A stretch of 64,000 nt of DNA, from NCBI GenBank assembly GCA_039720395.1, contig JBBPBK010000109.1:62001-126000 (forward strand), in the 5' to 3' direction. Of the stretch, positions 1-13,381 are shown one piece after another; position 1 is the stretch's first letter, and each line of letters starts with the position of its first letter. The notes beneath the pieces are model-generated. The model saw only the letters and a list, made by a program, of their open reading frames with translations, searched no databases and was not told the origin of the DNA. Source of the DNA: Liquidambar formosana (taxonomy: Eukaryota > Streptophyta > Magnoliopsida > Saxifragales > Altingiaceae). The translations under genes were made by a program, and so were the position numbers.

Positions 1-373
1 ATGAAGACCATGAAAATGCTAACAATTAATGTATGATTCGTCTCCATTTTTAATGTTTTTCTGTCACCGGCCTTGATTTGTTTGTCATTTCAGAACTGTC
101 ATGTTAATCAAACTCTTTTATTTATACTACATTTCAGTAGCATTCCATTTTCTTTTTCACCAAAAGTGGAAATTAAATTGCACTTACCCCAAGGTGTGAC
201 AATTACATTGACTACTCTTACAGACAAAAATTCTGCCAAACTGAGAAAGCTAGGTTGGAACAAAAATGGTGAAAAAGAATATTGTGTACATAAATGTATG
301 CCTTAATGACCTTTTGTGCATGGTAAATCACTTTATTTCAACTTGAAATAAAAGGCATGCATGACTTTTCACT
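1..373. other. Intergenic, no gene seen
   Basis: AT-rich sequence downstream of the RING-H2 gene. No convincing exon, RNA gene or repeat was found. The only open frame (73-306, plus) has no recognisable product and ordinary AT-rich composition. Confidence 0.5.
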
Positions 374-520
374 TCATGAATTATGCATTTGGATGTGGAG
401 AACCACCGATTCTTGATCTGGACAACCCATTTCGTTCTCCATGCTAATGGACAACATAGAAAATCTTCCAGAATCTCTTAGACATGTACTTGCACTAGAT
501 GATCCTTCTATTTGTATCAC

Positions 521-551
<31 letters not shown>

Positions 552-1609
552 AGTTGCTGTCGTTGTTGTTCTGAAGGGACAATTTGTGGGTGCTGGTTCG
601 AGTTTTCGTTATCTTGCTGGGGTCGCTGAGGTACACTAGGTGCTGGCTCTGGGTTGCCAAGCTTGGTAGTGGGGATGATGATGGAGCATCTACAAAGTGG
701 ACAAGTTGAGTTTGAGCAAAGCCAGTGGTGTATACAATCAATATGAAACACATGCTTGCATAATGGGACCTGCAGCAACTCCTCTTTAATCTCGAAATCT
801 CCCAAACATACACAACATCTGTGAAAAAAGAAAAAATTAATTAGATTCAATTCCCCAATTATATACTGCACTAATTAAGAAAACTTTGAAAATCTTGATG
901 AAGAAAAATCTTGTGTTCAAGACTCAAGAGTTCAAATTAATGGCAGTTTTTCTAAATTAAATTTGGAACTTGACCCGTAAGCTTTATTTTGATTGCAAGT
1001 ACTGCTAGTCTGCTGCATGTACTAAATATGTTTACAGGGTTTAATTAATGCGGCATTCATTGTCCTTTTCAAGTTCAAAGTAAAAGGAATTCAACTTTTC
1101 TATTGGTTACTAGTTCGTCATTGTTACGTTAGCAAATGAAAGAAGTGGGTGGATTTATCCAGTATCTTTAACATAGTTCTGTAATGGCACTCACACAGGC
1201 ATATAAACCCACCCTAAATTAGACCTTATTATAGTGTATCTACCTCTAGTGATCAACAAGCTAGGCCAACTATAGTCATAAATCACTATATCTAATATAG
1301 ACTAATAAAGAAATCCATGCTCCTACTTTTATTGGCATTGATTCAAAAGTTTTTTTTTCTTTTTTTTTAAAAAGAACTTCGATATTTTCACAAGGAATAA
1401 AATTAAATGTTAGTGGTTATAAATCATCTAATTGAATATTGTGTCTCTTTTTTTATTTATTTATTAGTGTAAGGTGGGTTCTGTTCTTGGGGTAGTTCTG
1501 CTACATAGCAGGGCTTGTTGACTTGTTGTAAGGGTGTTTCTGGGGCTATCTCAAGGGTGTACCAACTTAAACTGTTCAAATATTTCTTCCTTTCAAGGCA
1601 TATGCATGT

Positions 1610-1655
<46 letters not shown>

Positions 1656-2421
1656 CTGTGACACATGGATTTATGTTTTACATCCACTTGATTGATAACT
1701 TTAATTTGCTCAAGAAGCTTGAACCCCAAATTCAGAATCCTTTTCTTTTTCTTATTCTTTTTGAAGTTTTTGGTATATATTACTTTCTTATGGTTATGAT
1801 TTCCAAGTGGACTTTTGAGAAAACAGTGGATGTTGTTTTGAGATTCTAACTGGATTGTCCAAAAAGAATAAAGATGTAAATTAAAGTGGTCCTAAAAACG
1901 GTCGTTCACTAATAACCTCAGTCGTCCATCTTTCAGTGGACCCACCTAGTCATTTGATTGAGACGATAGACCAATATAGCTTTTGGACATGTATGTTGCA
2001 GGGCATTATCAATCATAAAAGCACATTTATGATTTATATCCTCAAAATCAAAACCATATCATACCTCTCTTGTTAATATTAATAGCAAATTTAAATGATG
2101 ATGCCACCTTATAAAAGATGTGGTAAAGCCTCATCCACGTGGTACAGAAGGCCCCGTGGTCTGGGCTACCCTATATTGGAATGTTACACTTCAACCAGAT
2201 TATTCTATTCCCTTCCCTAATAATTATTCGAGGAATATATATATATATATATATTCCCATCAGCACGTATTGATAAAAGTTATATCAGTAGCATGCATTG
2301 GGAATTGTACCCTTTGCATTGGTCCAATGTACCTTATATCCCACTAATGTACAAGGTACAACTCCCAATACGGATGTTGATATAAGTTATATCAGCACAT
2401 GCTTATCTGATCATCATCCTC

Positions 2422-2471
<50 letters not shown>

Positions 2472-3248
2472 TAGGTTATTAGATATCCAATATTTTGACT
2501 GTTGGATAAAAAATAAAGGATAAAAATTAAAAGTCTTCATTTTACTGTCGTAAGGGATCCCTTAAGGTATCAGGATTGTATATATCAAACTTATATGGGA
2601 AATGTAAAAAATTTGGAACGACTTACTGTGAATCTCTTGCCCTTAAATCTTCATCAAACAAGACTATTGGAAGCTTTTCTTTGAGCTCCCCCTTCAAATC
2701 CATCAGATCACAAGACTACATATAGAAACAACAAAATAAGAGAAGGAAAAGAAGAATTAGAGACACCCATATTGAATTGTGAAAAACAAGCCACCATACA
2801 AGTCTGTATGCATGAATATCTTGCATGGATGACAAGAGGACGAAGGATCAAGAACTAAGCCGCGATCGAATTTTGTACATGGTAATCGTCACACCTTACT
2901 ACTGATGCTGTAGGTGTAGGTGTACAAATTTAACACAAATTTCCAGCATAACATATATATGATAAATATACCACTTTTTTTTGTTTAAATTTTCGAGAGA
3001 TCGAGAGAGAGAGAGAGAGGACTTACCGTGTGGATGAAGGGAGTAGCTTGGCTCAAACCCCTTGGAATGATTGGTGGAGGAGGGGATGAAAGAGAGGAAG
3101 CTCTCCTCTTGAGGTAGAACAAGTAAAACAACAGAAAAAGAATGATGGAGAAGAGGATTGGGATTGAAAATATGAAGGCCTGGTAAAGTTTAAGTTGAAG
3201 TGCTTGAGGGTAGAGGTGAGGAGGGCTAGGAGTTTGTGGAAGACCCAT
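374..3248 (-). CDS. RHA4A: RING-H2 finger membrane E3 ubiquitin ligase, RHA4A/ATL-like
   Basis: Three exons on the minus strand: 3027-3248, 2627-2715 and 374-818, all with GT-AG borders and agreeing phases, giving 251 aa. Start is the ATG at 3248. Residues about 15-45 form one strongly hydrophobic membrane segment followed by KRR. The RING-H2 finger spans residues 105-146: CCVC, then CKHVFHIDC, then WLCSNSTCPLC, which is the C-x2-C / C-x-H-x2-H-x2-C-x10-C-x2-C pattern with the conserved Trp at 136. This predicts E2 binding and ubiquitin transfer at a membrane. The C-terminal third is low complexity with a Gln tract coded by the CAG/CAA run near 527-575. The N-terminus and exon structure resemble Arabidopsis RHA4A as I remember it; the substrate is unknown. 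The RING assignment is firm, the exact orthology less so. Confidence 0.87.
527..575 (-). repeat. CAG/CAA trinucleotide tract coding polyglutamine
   Basis: On the plus strand this is a run of ctg/ttg triplets. On the minus strand it codes a Gln-rich stretch in the tail of the RING-H2 protein. Such tracts are length-polymorphic. The plus-strand open frame here (441-629, poly-Cys) is a shadow. Confidence 0.85.
1612..1655. repeat. 44-bp T homopolymer in the RING-H2 gene intron
   Basis: An uninterrupted run of 44 T residues in the second intron of the RING-H2 gene. It could be the poly(A) end of an old retroposon on the minus strand; no matching element body was recognised. Confidence 0.8.
2269..2400. 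repeat. Imperfect foldback, MITE-like
   Basis: The segment around 2269-2325 (containing TTATATCAG...CATTGGGAATTGTACC) is matched in inverted orientation by about 2350-2400 (GGTACAACTCCCAATA...TTGATATAA). The arms are roughly three-quarters identical. It lies in the intron of the RING-H2 gene and has no coding content. Confidence 0.5.
2429..2467. repeat. (AT)n microsatellite
   Basis: About 19 AT dinucleotides in the second intron of the RING-H2 gene, adjacent to the foldback. Confidence 0.9.
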
Positions 3249-3338
3249 CAATCTCCAAAGCTTCTAAATGCCAGAGAAATTAATGTCTAATTAGAATTGA
3301 AGAGATCGATGGGAGAGATACATAGGCGTCTTTGAGGG

Positions 3339-3345
3339 TATTTAT
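3339..3345 (-). promoter_or_regulatory. Candidate TATA box of the RING-H2 gene
   Basis: The minus strand reads CCATAAATACC about 95 bases before the ATG at 3248, a usual distance for a short plant 5' UTR. A (GA)n run at 3376-3394 lies just upstream and may be part of the core promoter. Inferred from sequence and position only. Confidence 0.45.
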
Positions 3346-5326
3346 GGACAAAAATTGTGGTGGGCTTGTTACTCAGAGAGAGAGAGAGAGAGAGATTTTT
3401 AAGGATTGATGTTAGATTGGCAAAAGGACATATTAATAATGTTTCTTTGTTAATAAAGTTGAAGCCTGCAAAGAGCTTTTTGAGATGAGCAGACTACCAA
3501 CACATGATGATATATATTCTCTCTTTTTCCACCATGGGAGAAAAGCCCATGACTCTCCACTAGAATATGGGGCCCCAGTCCCCAAGGCTCCAAAACCAAT
3601 CACTGGGACCCGTTTGTCTTTACTCTTTACAAAAATCCTCTAAGCATGGGCCCAAAACAGTATTGAACATTGTTTCAGTGCTAAGATAACTGAAAACTTA
3701 ATTTTCCTGTTGATAGTAAAGAAAGATAAAATGATTGGTTTGGTAATGGTTTACCAAAGCAAGTGCTAACCATTTCATGTCAAGAGACTAAAAAAGGCAT
3801 TGCTTGTAAGAAGGATATATGCAATTTGAGGTAGGTAAGTTTTGTTCAAGGAAGATCTAGATTGGATTATTCCCAAGCTGTTGGGTCTGATCTATGGTTG
3901 GCAGGTCATATATGGCCTAACAACCTACAAATCTATATATGCAGGTATAAGGGGGGATGGGAGGTGGGTTTAACTCAACTTCAACTAATTGACACATTTC
4001 TAACTTGTAAGTAATCATTCAACAGCACTTGAGCCCACTAGTATTATTAGGCATGGACACCCATAAACATGGGGTCTGTTGTCCTTTACAGATGTTAAAT
4101 CTAGCCTCACAAAATTTTATTTATTTATTTATAATTTAGAGAAAAAAGAAAAAAAGGGAGACAGCTTGTATACACCCCATTTTTTGGGTAGTAACACAAT
4201 CTAAATGTGTTCTTGGACTGCAGAAATGTTTTTGATATGTCTAAAATATCATCGAACAACCACAAACTTCTTTAGAAAAAGAAATCACTTTGGGAATTAT
4301 TTTGAGAACAAAGTCGGGGTTTCTTTTTCTTTTTATTTATTTAATTAAATTTGAACGAGTAAATGAGGGGAAAAGCAATAGACAAAAGATAGGCATGCCC
4401 TACACATTGTGGTCATTAGGGCTGAACCTTTTTCTCCAGAAACTAATACATAATCGAAGAACTTATTCTTGCAGGAAACAAGCGTACAAACTCTTTTCAT
4501 TTCTTATTCTAAAGTGGTGTTTATGCCTTGAACTTTTTATCATCACGTCAACGGAATCTGACATTTAATCAAAGATCACTAAAGCATATATAGGTTTTTA
4601 GTACTTACGTGCACGATTAATGTATTCTTAATCTAAAGCCGATTTAATGTGCAAAAGCTATATGCCTATTGAATTTTGCCTAAAGTTTTTGGGTTGAGCT
4701 CAGACCCTACATCATGGACTCAATTCAGCCACGTTGTGTGGTCTTGGTCATCTAACTGGAAGTTAGGTGAGCTACATTTGGTTTTATTTACCAAATCGTG
4801 GGCCTAAATCTTTAATGAATTGGCATATAGCACAGAACTACAGAAGCAGAGCTTGTACAGGACACCGGAATAGAGCCCACCTCACCTCACATTGGAGACT
4901 AACTGGAACACCTAAAGGCACAATTCTCCCTTCAAGTCTCCAAACTCATGCTAGTTGGGATATAAACAACCTGAGTTGGGTTTTAGGTTACTCGGTATTG
5001 GCATGATCTTTAAAGAACGAGACACACTCAAGGGGACTTGGTGGGTCTTGAATAATTTCAGCAATGTCGACATGATCCAAAAACGAGTTTTAGGGCACTC
5101 AAGAATTGGTATGATCTTTTAAAAACAAGACACACTCTAAAAAACCTGGTGAGTCACAAATAATTTTTATTATGTTGACATGGTCCAATTATGCCTGGAA
5201 GGATGGAAGGGGACGCAAAAGATCGAGAAGAGTGGGTTTGCAAGTCTATTTTCATTTATGAGTGCTTGTCCAAAGTATCCATTACATTACATTATTTCAG
5301 ATGTTTATAATAATAATAATCTTTTT

Positions 5327-6530
5327 TTAATTTAGGCACTCATTATAATCAAGACAAGTAAATATCCTAGTTGATTATTAAAAAAAAAAAGAGTAAATAT
5401 CCTAGTCTTTCATGATTTAAGGCCCACCATTTTTAAATAATTTCTTTAGTCATTTTTCAAGATCTTTACATCTTGTCCTCTTCTTATATGTTTCTTTCCA
5501 TAATGCTGTTTCATGTGGGCATTTTTGCCTTTACTTGGATTTAGGAAATCTTACTGTAGTTGGTGGATCATGTGGAAATGCTCTCTCACGCTCACAAAGT
5601 GGGTTGTGTCCTGATAGAAAAAGATCTGACTGCACCACCAAATTAGATTCTCTAGATATGGGGAAATCCTTCTGTTCTGGCTATATCTCACCCAGCTATT
5701 TTCCAAGTGAAAAAGAGCTCCCACTTTATGCCACGTAATCCTCGGAGATGGAAGGCTGTGTATAGAACTTTCAGAAATGACAAAGGAGCAGGTTCAAAGA
5801 TTACTCAAATCCTGAGATAAACATGTTTGTAGTGGCTAAAGTTGCTTATGTATCATTGGCAGAGGCTGACACTGGAAACCTTTTTTTATGGTAAACTATC
5901 CTTTTTTTGTACATAAATTACTCTATGCTAAGTGCTCCCTAATAAGGATTGATACAAGCATCCTTATCAAAATTTTATTAATCACAGTGGAGATCATGGG
6001 TTAGAAAATTTACATGTCTAGGGGTCTAAATCATGATGGGTTTTTCAAAGGAGGTTCCTATCATGGTGGAGAATGTTGACATGCTAGTCCTAAACCTCAG
6101 ACAGGTGTCTTTTTTTTTTCTTTTTTCTTTTTTTTTTTTTTTTTTTCACAATTCAAGAACCTTAATCTCACAAAACCCATCTTTTTTTTCATATGGGGTC
6201 AATTCTCCAACCCCTAACCTTTCCCATACAAGAGAAATGAGGGAGACTACAAGGCCGGTGTATGCATCTATTGCTTTTACTACATATTTTAAAGCAGCCC
6301 ATTAAAAATTTATGCACGAAAATCATGGAAGAAAGTCAAGGCAACCAAAACAACTATGAAAGAAACATTTTCCTTAATATGGTTTGGTACTTTTTGTTTA
6401 GGGAAGTAATTGGAAAACCAAAGCCCTTCCCACCGCAGGGCTAGTGCAAACGACCAGTAAAAGGATGAATTTGAAAAAGGCACAACTCAATGAACTTAAT
6501 TTTTGCAGGATAAAATTATAGATCACCTAT
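5327..6530. repeat. Segmental duplication copy A (partner 11497-11998)
   Basis: It shares ordered blocks with 11497-11998: the aggcact...caagacaagtaaatatcc block, the ccataatg...tttcatg block, the cccactttatgcca block, the acaaggccgg...attgcttttactaca block, and the atcatggaag...aaagg-atgaatttgaaa block. Order and orientation are preserved. Copy B has lost about 0.7 kb. The two copies bracket the bS6c gene. Confidence 0.8.
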
Positions 6531-7175
6531 ATTTTCAGTTTGATTTCATTGTTAAGATTTCAAGTGCTTCATCATCTGACTCAGCTTCTTAAACCCAGAG
6601 GCCGACCTTTATTTCTGACCCATGTATGCGTTAAGGCACACCAGCTTTGGTTAGTTAAATTTTCCAGTTCAATAGCATTCTGCAAAATGCGCATCCAATG
6701 TTTCTAAATTGCTTCCAAACAATCAGGGGATAAATACATCATATTGTTATGAACCAATTACCACATCCGACACATCCTAAAAGTTCATAGGATCATCCCA
6801 AACAAGCATTCAGAAGGCCAAGAAACAAGTAAAGGTGAAAGCCCAATTGTGATTCTTTGTGTTTGGTAATCACAATGAACCTTGTGGTTTGAATTCTGGA
6901 CGAAAATGCACTTCTATTGAGTTGTGGAGAGGCAAAACAAGCTGGTCATATAAACCCCTTAACCATTTTGTGGAGTTTTTAAGAAGGCACATATCCACAA
7001 CTGCAGTTCTTAAAAAATGCATATTTTCCCATCACCACTAAACCAGTTATGTGTAGCACAAATGAATAAATTTCAAAAACTCGGGGGAAAATACATATGT
7101 TCAGAGAAAGTGCATGAAACCTTTTCTTTGCTAGTCGTCTTCCTCGTAGAGCTACACAAAATCATTCAAAGCAAA

Positions 7176-10100
7176 CTAATACTTTCTCTTCCTTATTTTG
7201 AAAGTGGAAGATCGGATAACATCATCATCCCTCTTCAGTGTGGCCTCAAGAGCCTCAATAGACTCAGGTTTGGTAAAATATGTGAAGAGGAGGTAGATAC
7301 CATCCAAGTACGTGTTGGTCTCTCCTGCTTTGTTTTTTTTCTTGATGCCGTAGGATAGCGGGATGACCCCTCTGTTGAATACCTCCACATACATGCCACC
7401 CCCGGCAACTAGCAACTGCAAGTGAGCACCAGTAACAAGATCCTTAGACAAACTCACAAAATGATGGTACTATAATTTTCAACCCCTTATTACACTTTTT
7501 CATGCGAGGAAACCCAAATATAATTCAAATTCATGAACATATATTGTGGGAACTCTTGTTGACTCATTTGGAAGGCCAAAAAAAAAAATCCTTCTATTTT
7601 AGTTAGATTTTCTCTTACTTGGTTGATTAAGGCCTTGGTTATATCAAGGTAGAGGATTCTAGCATTACTGGAGAGATACTAGTTGGATATAATAATATTT
7701 AACTTTAGCCACAAGATGGACCATAAATAAGTTTCACACCATAGGACTCAGAACTTTTACAGCTCACAAACAAAAAATAGAATTCTCAATTTCCGATATT
7801 CCCTTATTTCCAGGGATAATGAATCTTATAAACTATGGGTGATGAGTTGAATGGTGCTAGACGCTAAAGGAATATATGTTTTAATTGACTGGAGGGGATA
7901 TACTATGGCAATATAATTCAAGTATTTAAAGGGCATTTGGGTGGTGTTTAAAAATGAAATCATCTCATTGAGGTCCACACAGCATTTGATATGAATTCAT
8001 TATGTTTTTTGTAACATTTATAACGAGTTCTTTGCATACTATGAATATCACTCCAATTTGATTGTGTTGGGACACCATTGTAAGTAATTAATTCGTGCCT
8101 TCAAATGCTAAGGAAAGAAATTGGAACTAATTTATTTTCTTGGGACATTCTAAAAGAATATGTTATAGTTCTATATATAATTGTACAGGGGAAAATCTGG
8201 ACCCGCACTAAAGATTCTGACACAACTACCATGATGAATCTACAAGGACAAAAATTCAGTCAGAGGGTGGCCAGAGTAGGTCCGGCCAAATTCCCTCCGA
8301 TTCTTAAGTCAGTGGTGGATAAAGATGAGAGAGAAAGAGGGCTTTTTAAGTGGGTTATTTCATACCTCATTTAGGTTCAATGCTAGCCCTTTTTAACTCC
8401 TGTACGGACTAACCTTAGTCTGGTTTAATAACCGTTTGGGTTAGGTTAAAGTTTACTATGGTGAGATGAGAAACCGTTTAACTATGGTCAGGTTACTCAT
8501 GGTTATAGGGCTTGACTAGAGTTAGGATAACCGCTAGATTCCCACGCAGATTGGATGCTCATAGCAGCTCTAGCTTGGGTCGCTTTTATGCAGTTCGATT
8601 TCACTCATCGGATCGGACTTACTCTTACTTGGCAGTTCTTATTAGAAACATGCTGGGTATGCCCACTATCATTCGAGGGTCAACCGTGCTGCACATATCA
8701 GTTCGGATATTTTCCACACAATAATGTCTGAAACTAATAGTAAATTTTCCATGGAAAGCAGCAGATGACATACAATCACTCCTCCAATATTGGGGTAAGC
8801 TTGTGATATCCATCTGAGTCCCCAACCAGGACAAGGACATAATGACATGGAAACAAGGCATTTGACAAGGCAATCTTCCAAAATCTAGCTAGATGCAAAG
8901 ACACAACTACACTTTTGTTTATTAATTTAATACATTTAGCGCACACACATATTTAGCCTTGTTTGAGTTTGTTTACGTACGTGTGCAAGGACATTTGGAA
9001 GAACTGTAAGGGATAAGATAAAGAAGAAAATAATAACTCCAGAATGGATTCTGTAACAAAAGAGCGAAGCCATGAATCACTTACCCTTACACAACTTTGA
9101 AGCACACAAATCTGGAATCTTTTGTAAGTGTCCAGCTTGGTGCCAAAGTCACATTGACAAGCATCCAACCCGCCAATCATCAATACAAAAAAGTATCCCA
9201 TACATCATAGTTTAAAAGGATTTTATTCATTCCATTCATTGGGATTCTAGTTAGACAAACCAACATACATATTGAATCTTCCTTTTTTCCTCCGAATTAA
9301 TTAGAAGTGAGTCTTTCTCTGGTATTTTTTAAACACCTACAAATCAAAAATGCTACAGGGATACTACTAGATGAAGAATATTTTGCACCAAATACGCCTG
9401 GGTTTCCCAAGTCATGGGTGATAATACACACAATGGTTAATAAACCGTCAACTTAACTTATTAGAGGAAAGGCAAGGTAATATCCAACTCTTACAGAATG
9501 TGACCCACCACCATGAATTGACATTCCTACCTAAATCTAACACTACCAATGCAACAAGAAAACAAAGAAATGAACTACAACAGAATTCTAATATTACTAT
9601 AAAAAATCAGTTCTATATTCTTCATATGATTGTATATATATATTTCAGTATGCTTCTTCCCCCTTCCTTTTTGCTCTATTTCTTTTCAATACAATTTGCT
9701 TTGCTTTGTGAGAGAGTTGAAAAATTAGCGAGCGGACAAGCAGTGTCTCCTTAAAATACCAGCAGGTTTTGTATTTTTGATACACAAGTTCAAAAGAGCT
9801 TTTCAGCTGAAAAGAAAAAAGGTTCAATAAGAGCTTCTTAGTGCATGATTGAATTTTCCTTATATTTCATTTTATTATATCTTCCTCATATTTTTCAGCA
9901 ACCAACCAGAGGGCTATACAGAAAAGCAAGAAAAACCCTTTATTGGTGTGTCTAAAAGGGATTTTTTACCAACCAAACAGGGGGCAAGGCATACTGAAAT
10001 GCAGTAACTTTTCTAAGCAACCAAACAGAGGGTTATACTAAAGTATAAGGAAAATTTTGAGGAGAGTAAAACCAATTCAAATTTTAATTTTCTCTTATCG

Positions 10101-10588
10101 TCCCCAGTTTTCTCAACAGCCAAACAAGGGTTCTACAAAAATGCAAAAGAAACTATACAGGAGAAGTTTAAGGAAAGTACAAAATTTACCTCTTCGTACT
10201 TCTGGGTAAGAGCGAGTCGCGCTTCTTCGGACATGTCGGGCCTCAAAACCACCATGGTTTCATACTGGCGAAGCCCAGGCGGGCACTGGGGCTCCTCTTT
10301 GTCTTCCACCGCCGTAATGGCCGACCCGGGAGCTGTTGGCGGGTCGTCTTCTCCTCCGAATCCACCTTCGAAAAACGAACCCGAGAAATCTAAGGTTAGA
10401 GCGTTGATCGATAAAGGCCGATTTGTCCTTCGGTGAAGACCCCTCTTTGCAGTTCTAGGGCAGGAATCTCTGAAGCTGTGAGAGAAAGAGACTATTGGAG
10501 AAGATGATGCTGAGGATAACGAGGGAGAGATATAGTGAGAGAGAGGTTTGGGACAGAGTGTAGAAGTGAGAGAGGGAGACGACGCCAT
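7176..10588 (-). CDS. RPS6: Plastid 30S ribosomal protein bS6 precursor
   Basis: Two exons on the minus strand: 10190-10588 (133 codons) and 7176-7415 (79 codons plus stop). One 2.77 kb phase-0 GT-AG intron separates them, and the joined product is 212 aa. Start is the ATG at 10588. Residues 1-60 are rich in Ser, Thr, Pro and Arg with almost no acids, as expected for a chloroplast transit peptide. The mature bS6 domain begins near RQYETMVVLRPDMSEE. The junction reads KYEE/LLVAGGG, followed by GGMYVEVFNRGVIPL and GIYLLFTYF, with a basic end SSTFKIRKRKY. bS6 binds the platform of the plastid small ribosomal subunit next to bS18. Recognition is by family resemblance; the product and both splice sites are well supported. 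Confidence 0.95.
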
Positions 10589-10735
10589 AGTTCTGCTTCT
10601 CTTCGAAGCAGAGGCCTCTGTTTTCGGTGACGAGGAGGAAAGAGAAATGGATAATGGATAAGGAGGGTGCGCTCTACTCTCAACGGCGTACGTTAGAGAA
10701 AGAAGGAAAAACTAGTCCGTAAGTAGCTAAGCTTG

Positions 10736-10798
10736 CACTGAAAGCGCTATTAGCAACAGCGCTTTTTAAAAGTAGTGTTACTAACACCGCTTTTAGAC
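10736..10798. repeat. AGCGC-rich repeat, shared with 60880-61002
   Basis: It contains the blocks AAAGCGCTATTAGCAACAGC and GTTACTAACACCGCTTTT. Similar phrases (AAAGCGC, AGCGCTT, CATTAGCACCACCGCTTTTA) recur at 60880-61002. The composition resembles terminal sequence of plant CACTA-type elements, but no CACTA terminus or target duplication was found, so the family is only suggested. Confidence 0.5.
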
Positions 10799-11063
10799 TT
10801 TATAAATTTTTTTAAAATTCTTTATATATATATGTGTGTGTGTGTTTTTTTCAACTGGCTTGTTGCCTATAATTTGATGTGCAAGGATCAAGGCACTAGT
10901 GCCACAACAATTTCGAACCAGAGAGAAAACTATATAATTTATAGAGAGAGCTAAAAGTTGAATAGAGCGTGGTTCAAGCTTCTGCAAATTTTTAAGAATA
11001 CTTAAAACAAATTAAATCATGCTATGACCAAATATGGATACTTGTTATTTGGTGACCCATGAA

Positions 11064-11094
<31 letters not shown>

Positions 11095-11496
11095 GTGCCA
11101 AACAAGTGATATCACAAGCCATTGGACTCATTCTAGTCTTCCTATGATGCATAAACTATCTACAAGCCCATACATTCGCTAGTGAAAGAGTGGAGACTTG
11201 AACTCGAGGCTTCTACTTCTTGATCCAAACACTACCCTCAAAGGTTGTGAATACAGTTGTATAGACTAGGACTGGGTGAGGGCATAAAGGTTTATGAGTG
11301 AGGGAATTTTTATAATTGTAGGAATATTTTAGTGGGTCTGGAAAGAAGATTCAAATTTTGGTTTTAAATCATTTTGTCCCTTATAGTCATCTTGATAAGG
11401 GGTAGAAAGAATTCTAATAAATTTTTTATCGGTTCGTGGGCGTGGAGAGCAAAAATAATGGTCTAAATAGAAGCTGCTTAATAATAATCATTCTTT

Positions 11497-11998
11497 AAAT
11501 TAGGCACTTGTGATCAAGACAAGTAAATATCCTACTCTTTATGATCTAAGGCCCACATGCACTTATCTCCACCATTTTCAAAATCATTTCTTAATTCGTT
11601 TTTCAAGACCATTACATCGTGCAACTTGCCCTCATTTATTTATTTCTTTCCCATAATGCAGTTTCATGCGGCCATTTTTCCAAGTGGAAAACGAGTTCCC
11701 ACTTTATGCCAGATAATCCTCGCAGATTGGTAGGCTGTAGAACTTGCAGAATTGACAAAGGAGTAAGTTCAAGAGAGATTGAACAGAGTCTACAAGGCCG
11801 GAGTATACATTAATTGCTTTTACTACATAATTTTAAGCAGCTCATTGAACATTTTTTTCATGAAAATCATGGAAGCAAGTCAAGGCATCTAAAACAACTA
11901 AGACAGAAACATTTTTTTCCTCAAAAGCTGAAAAAGGATGAATTTGAAAGAGGCATAATTTGATGGAACCTAGTTACAAGAAAAAAACCATAGATTTG
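11497..11998. repeat. Segmental duplication copy B (partner 5327-6530)
   Basis: The shorter partner of the segment downstream of bS6c. Blocks are in the same order and orientation, with a large gap relative to copy A. Confidence 0.78.
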
Positions 11999-13381
11999 AT
12001 GTTGGAGGTTGCCAAGTGAGTGCCACATGGAGGAGTGAGAAAAATAAGTGCACGATGGCTAACCCACAATTAGAAAAGGAAATGGCGTCGTCTTGCATTT
12101 TTTATGAACAAAAAAGGTAGAGAGGGGCGACCAACGATAGCTTATATGGCTATGCAATTTCAATGTTCTATACAATTCTAATGTTCTGCATATTTTTAGA
12201 AAGGGTAATGCTATAGCTGACAAGTGTGCTAATATGGCTCTTCTCACTTCGGATTTTCATTGGTAGTGTTCTTCACTTCCAGATTTTTTTACTTACCTTT
12301 TTCATGACATATATTGTCTGCCTTCTTACAGGTTTAAGCTTTGATCTTTATTGTGAGTTGGATTGTGACACTTTTAAGTTATCATAACTAGTTTTATCTT
12401 CTATTTCTCTTTTCATGTATTTTTTTCATTTGATCTAATAATATTTGAGTTATTGAGCACATAATTGAAGGTGCCAAAGGTACCAACCTAGTTGAGATTC
12501 AAAGTTACTTTTTAATGCTTATAACTTTTTCTAAAAAAAACCAAAAAACAAAAAAACAAAAGCAATTCCGTCCTCAGGTGTAATCATAGGAGCCTCTACC
12601 CATTGGGAATGTCCAATTTTAAGCCATAAAGGGTTGCGTTAGGTGCACCTTTTTGAAATAAAAATGTCATTTGTGAAAAAAATCTTTTTAAAATGGCTTT
12701 TAATGAGACTTGGATTTGGATTTGGATTTGGATTTGGATTCGGATTCGGATGTGAAAGAAAGTGAACTGGAAGAGAAAAGGCCAAGCTATTGCCATCACA
12801 TAAAATACTCTAAACCCCATTTAATTTACATTTTTAAGGTTTTATGAAAAATATAAAAAAAAATTTATGAAAACTAATCACATAGTCTACTAGAAAACAT
12901 CATTCTAGACAATTTTGTAGAAGAAAGTTTTTCCAAAATCTGTCATTTAAATAGGATTTTTAGAAATTTTTCATGAAAAATGAAATAGAAATTGTAAATA
13001 GCCAAAAAGTCTCCTTAAATGATAGATTTTGGAAAAAATTTCTTCTACAAAGTTGTTCAGAATGATGATTTCTAGTGAACAATGCTATTAGTTTTCATCA
13101 AAATCTTTTATATTTTCATAAAATCTCAAAAAATGTAAATTAATGGGGGGTTTGAGTACTTTATGCGGTGGCAATAGCCTCACTCAAGAGAAGGGCCGAA
13201 AAATAGGTGGAATTGTATTTAAGGGGTTGGCAATAACGGGTTTACCCGAACCGGGTTGCGAACCCTAATCTCGTTCGAACTATTTCTTGAGAAGAAAGCA
13301 AGGGGAGAGAGAGAAAACAGAATCGCGAACAAAGGCAGAAGCTTCAGAGAGAGGGAAGAGAGAGAGAAGACAGAGACAGGA

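Larger units (their letters stand above)
3249..7175. other. Intergenic region with one copy of a segmental duplication
   Basis: No gene was recognised between the RING-H2 promoter and the bS6c stop codon. It contains the (GA)n run at 3376-3394, several T-rich runs, and copy A of a duplicated segment (about 5327-6530). Short open frames at 4290-4568, 4767-5006 and 5535-5738 have no family resemblance and are probably fortuitous. Confidence 0.5.
10589..13381. other. Intergenic between bS6c and RPN12
   Basis: Divergent spacing between a minus-strand and a plus-strand gene, so it should contain both promoters. It holds the AGCGC repeat, a T-run near 11069-11094, segmental duplication copy B (11497-11998), and a GGATTT-type hexamer array around 12711-12749. 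No TATA box could be placed confidently. No gene seen. Confidence 0.5.

Noticed and set aside
441..629. Plus-strand open frame with a poly-Cys run
   Set aside because: It is the antisense of the polyglutamine tract of the RING-H2 gene; no start context or homology.
1457..1729. Open frame with a poly-Lys run
   Set aside because: Produced by the 44-base T homopolymer inside an intron.
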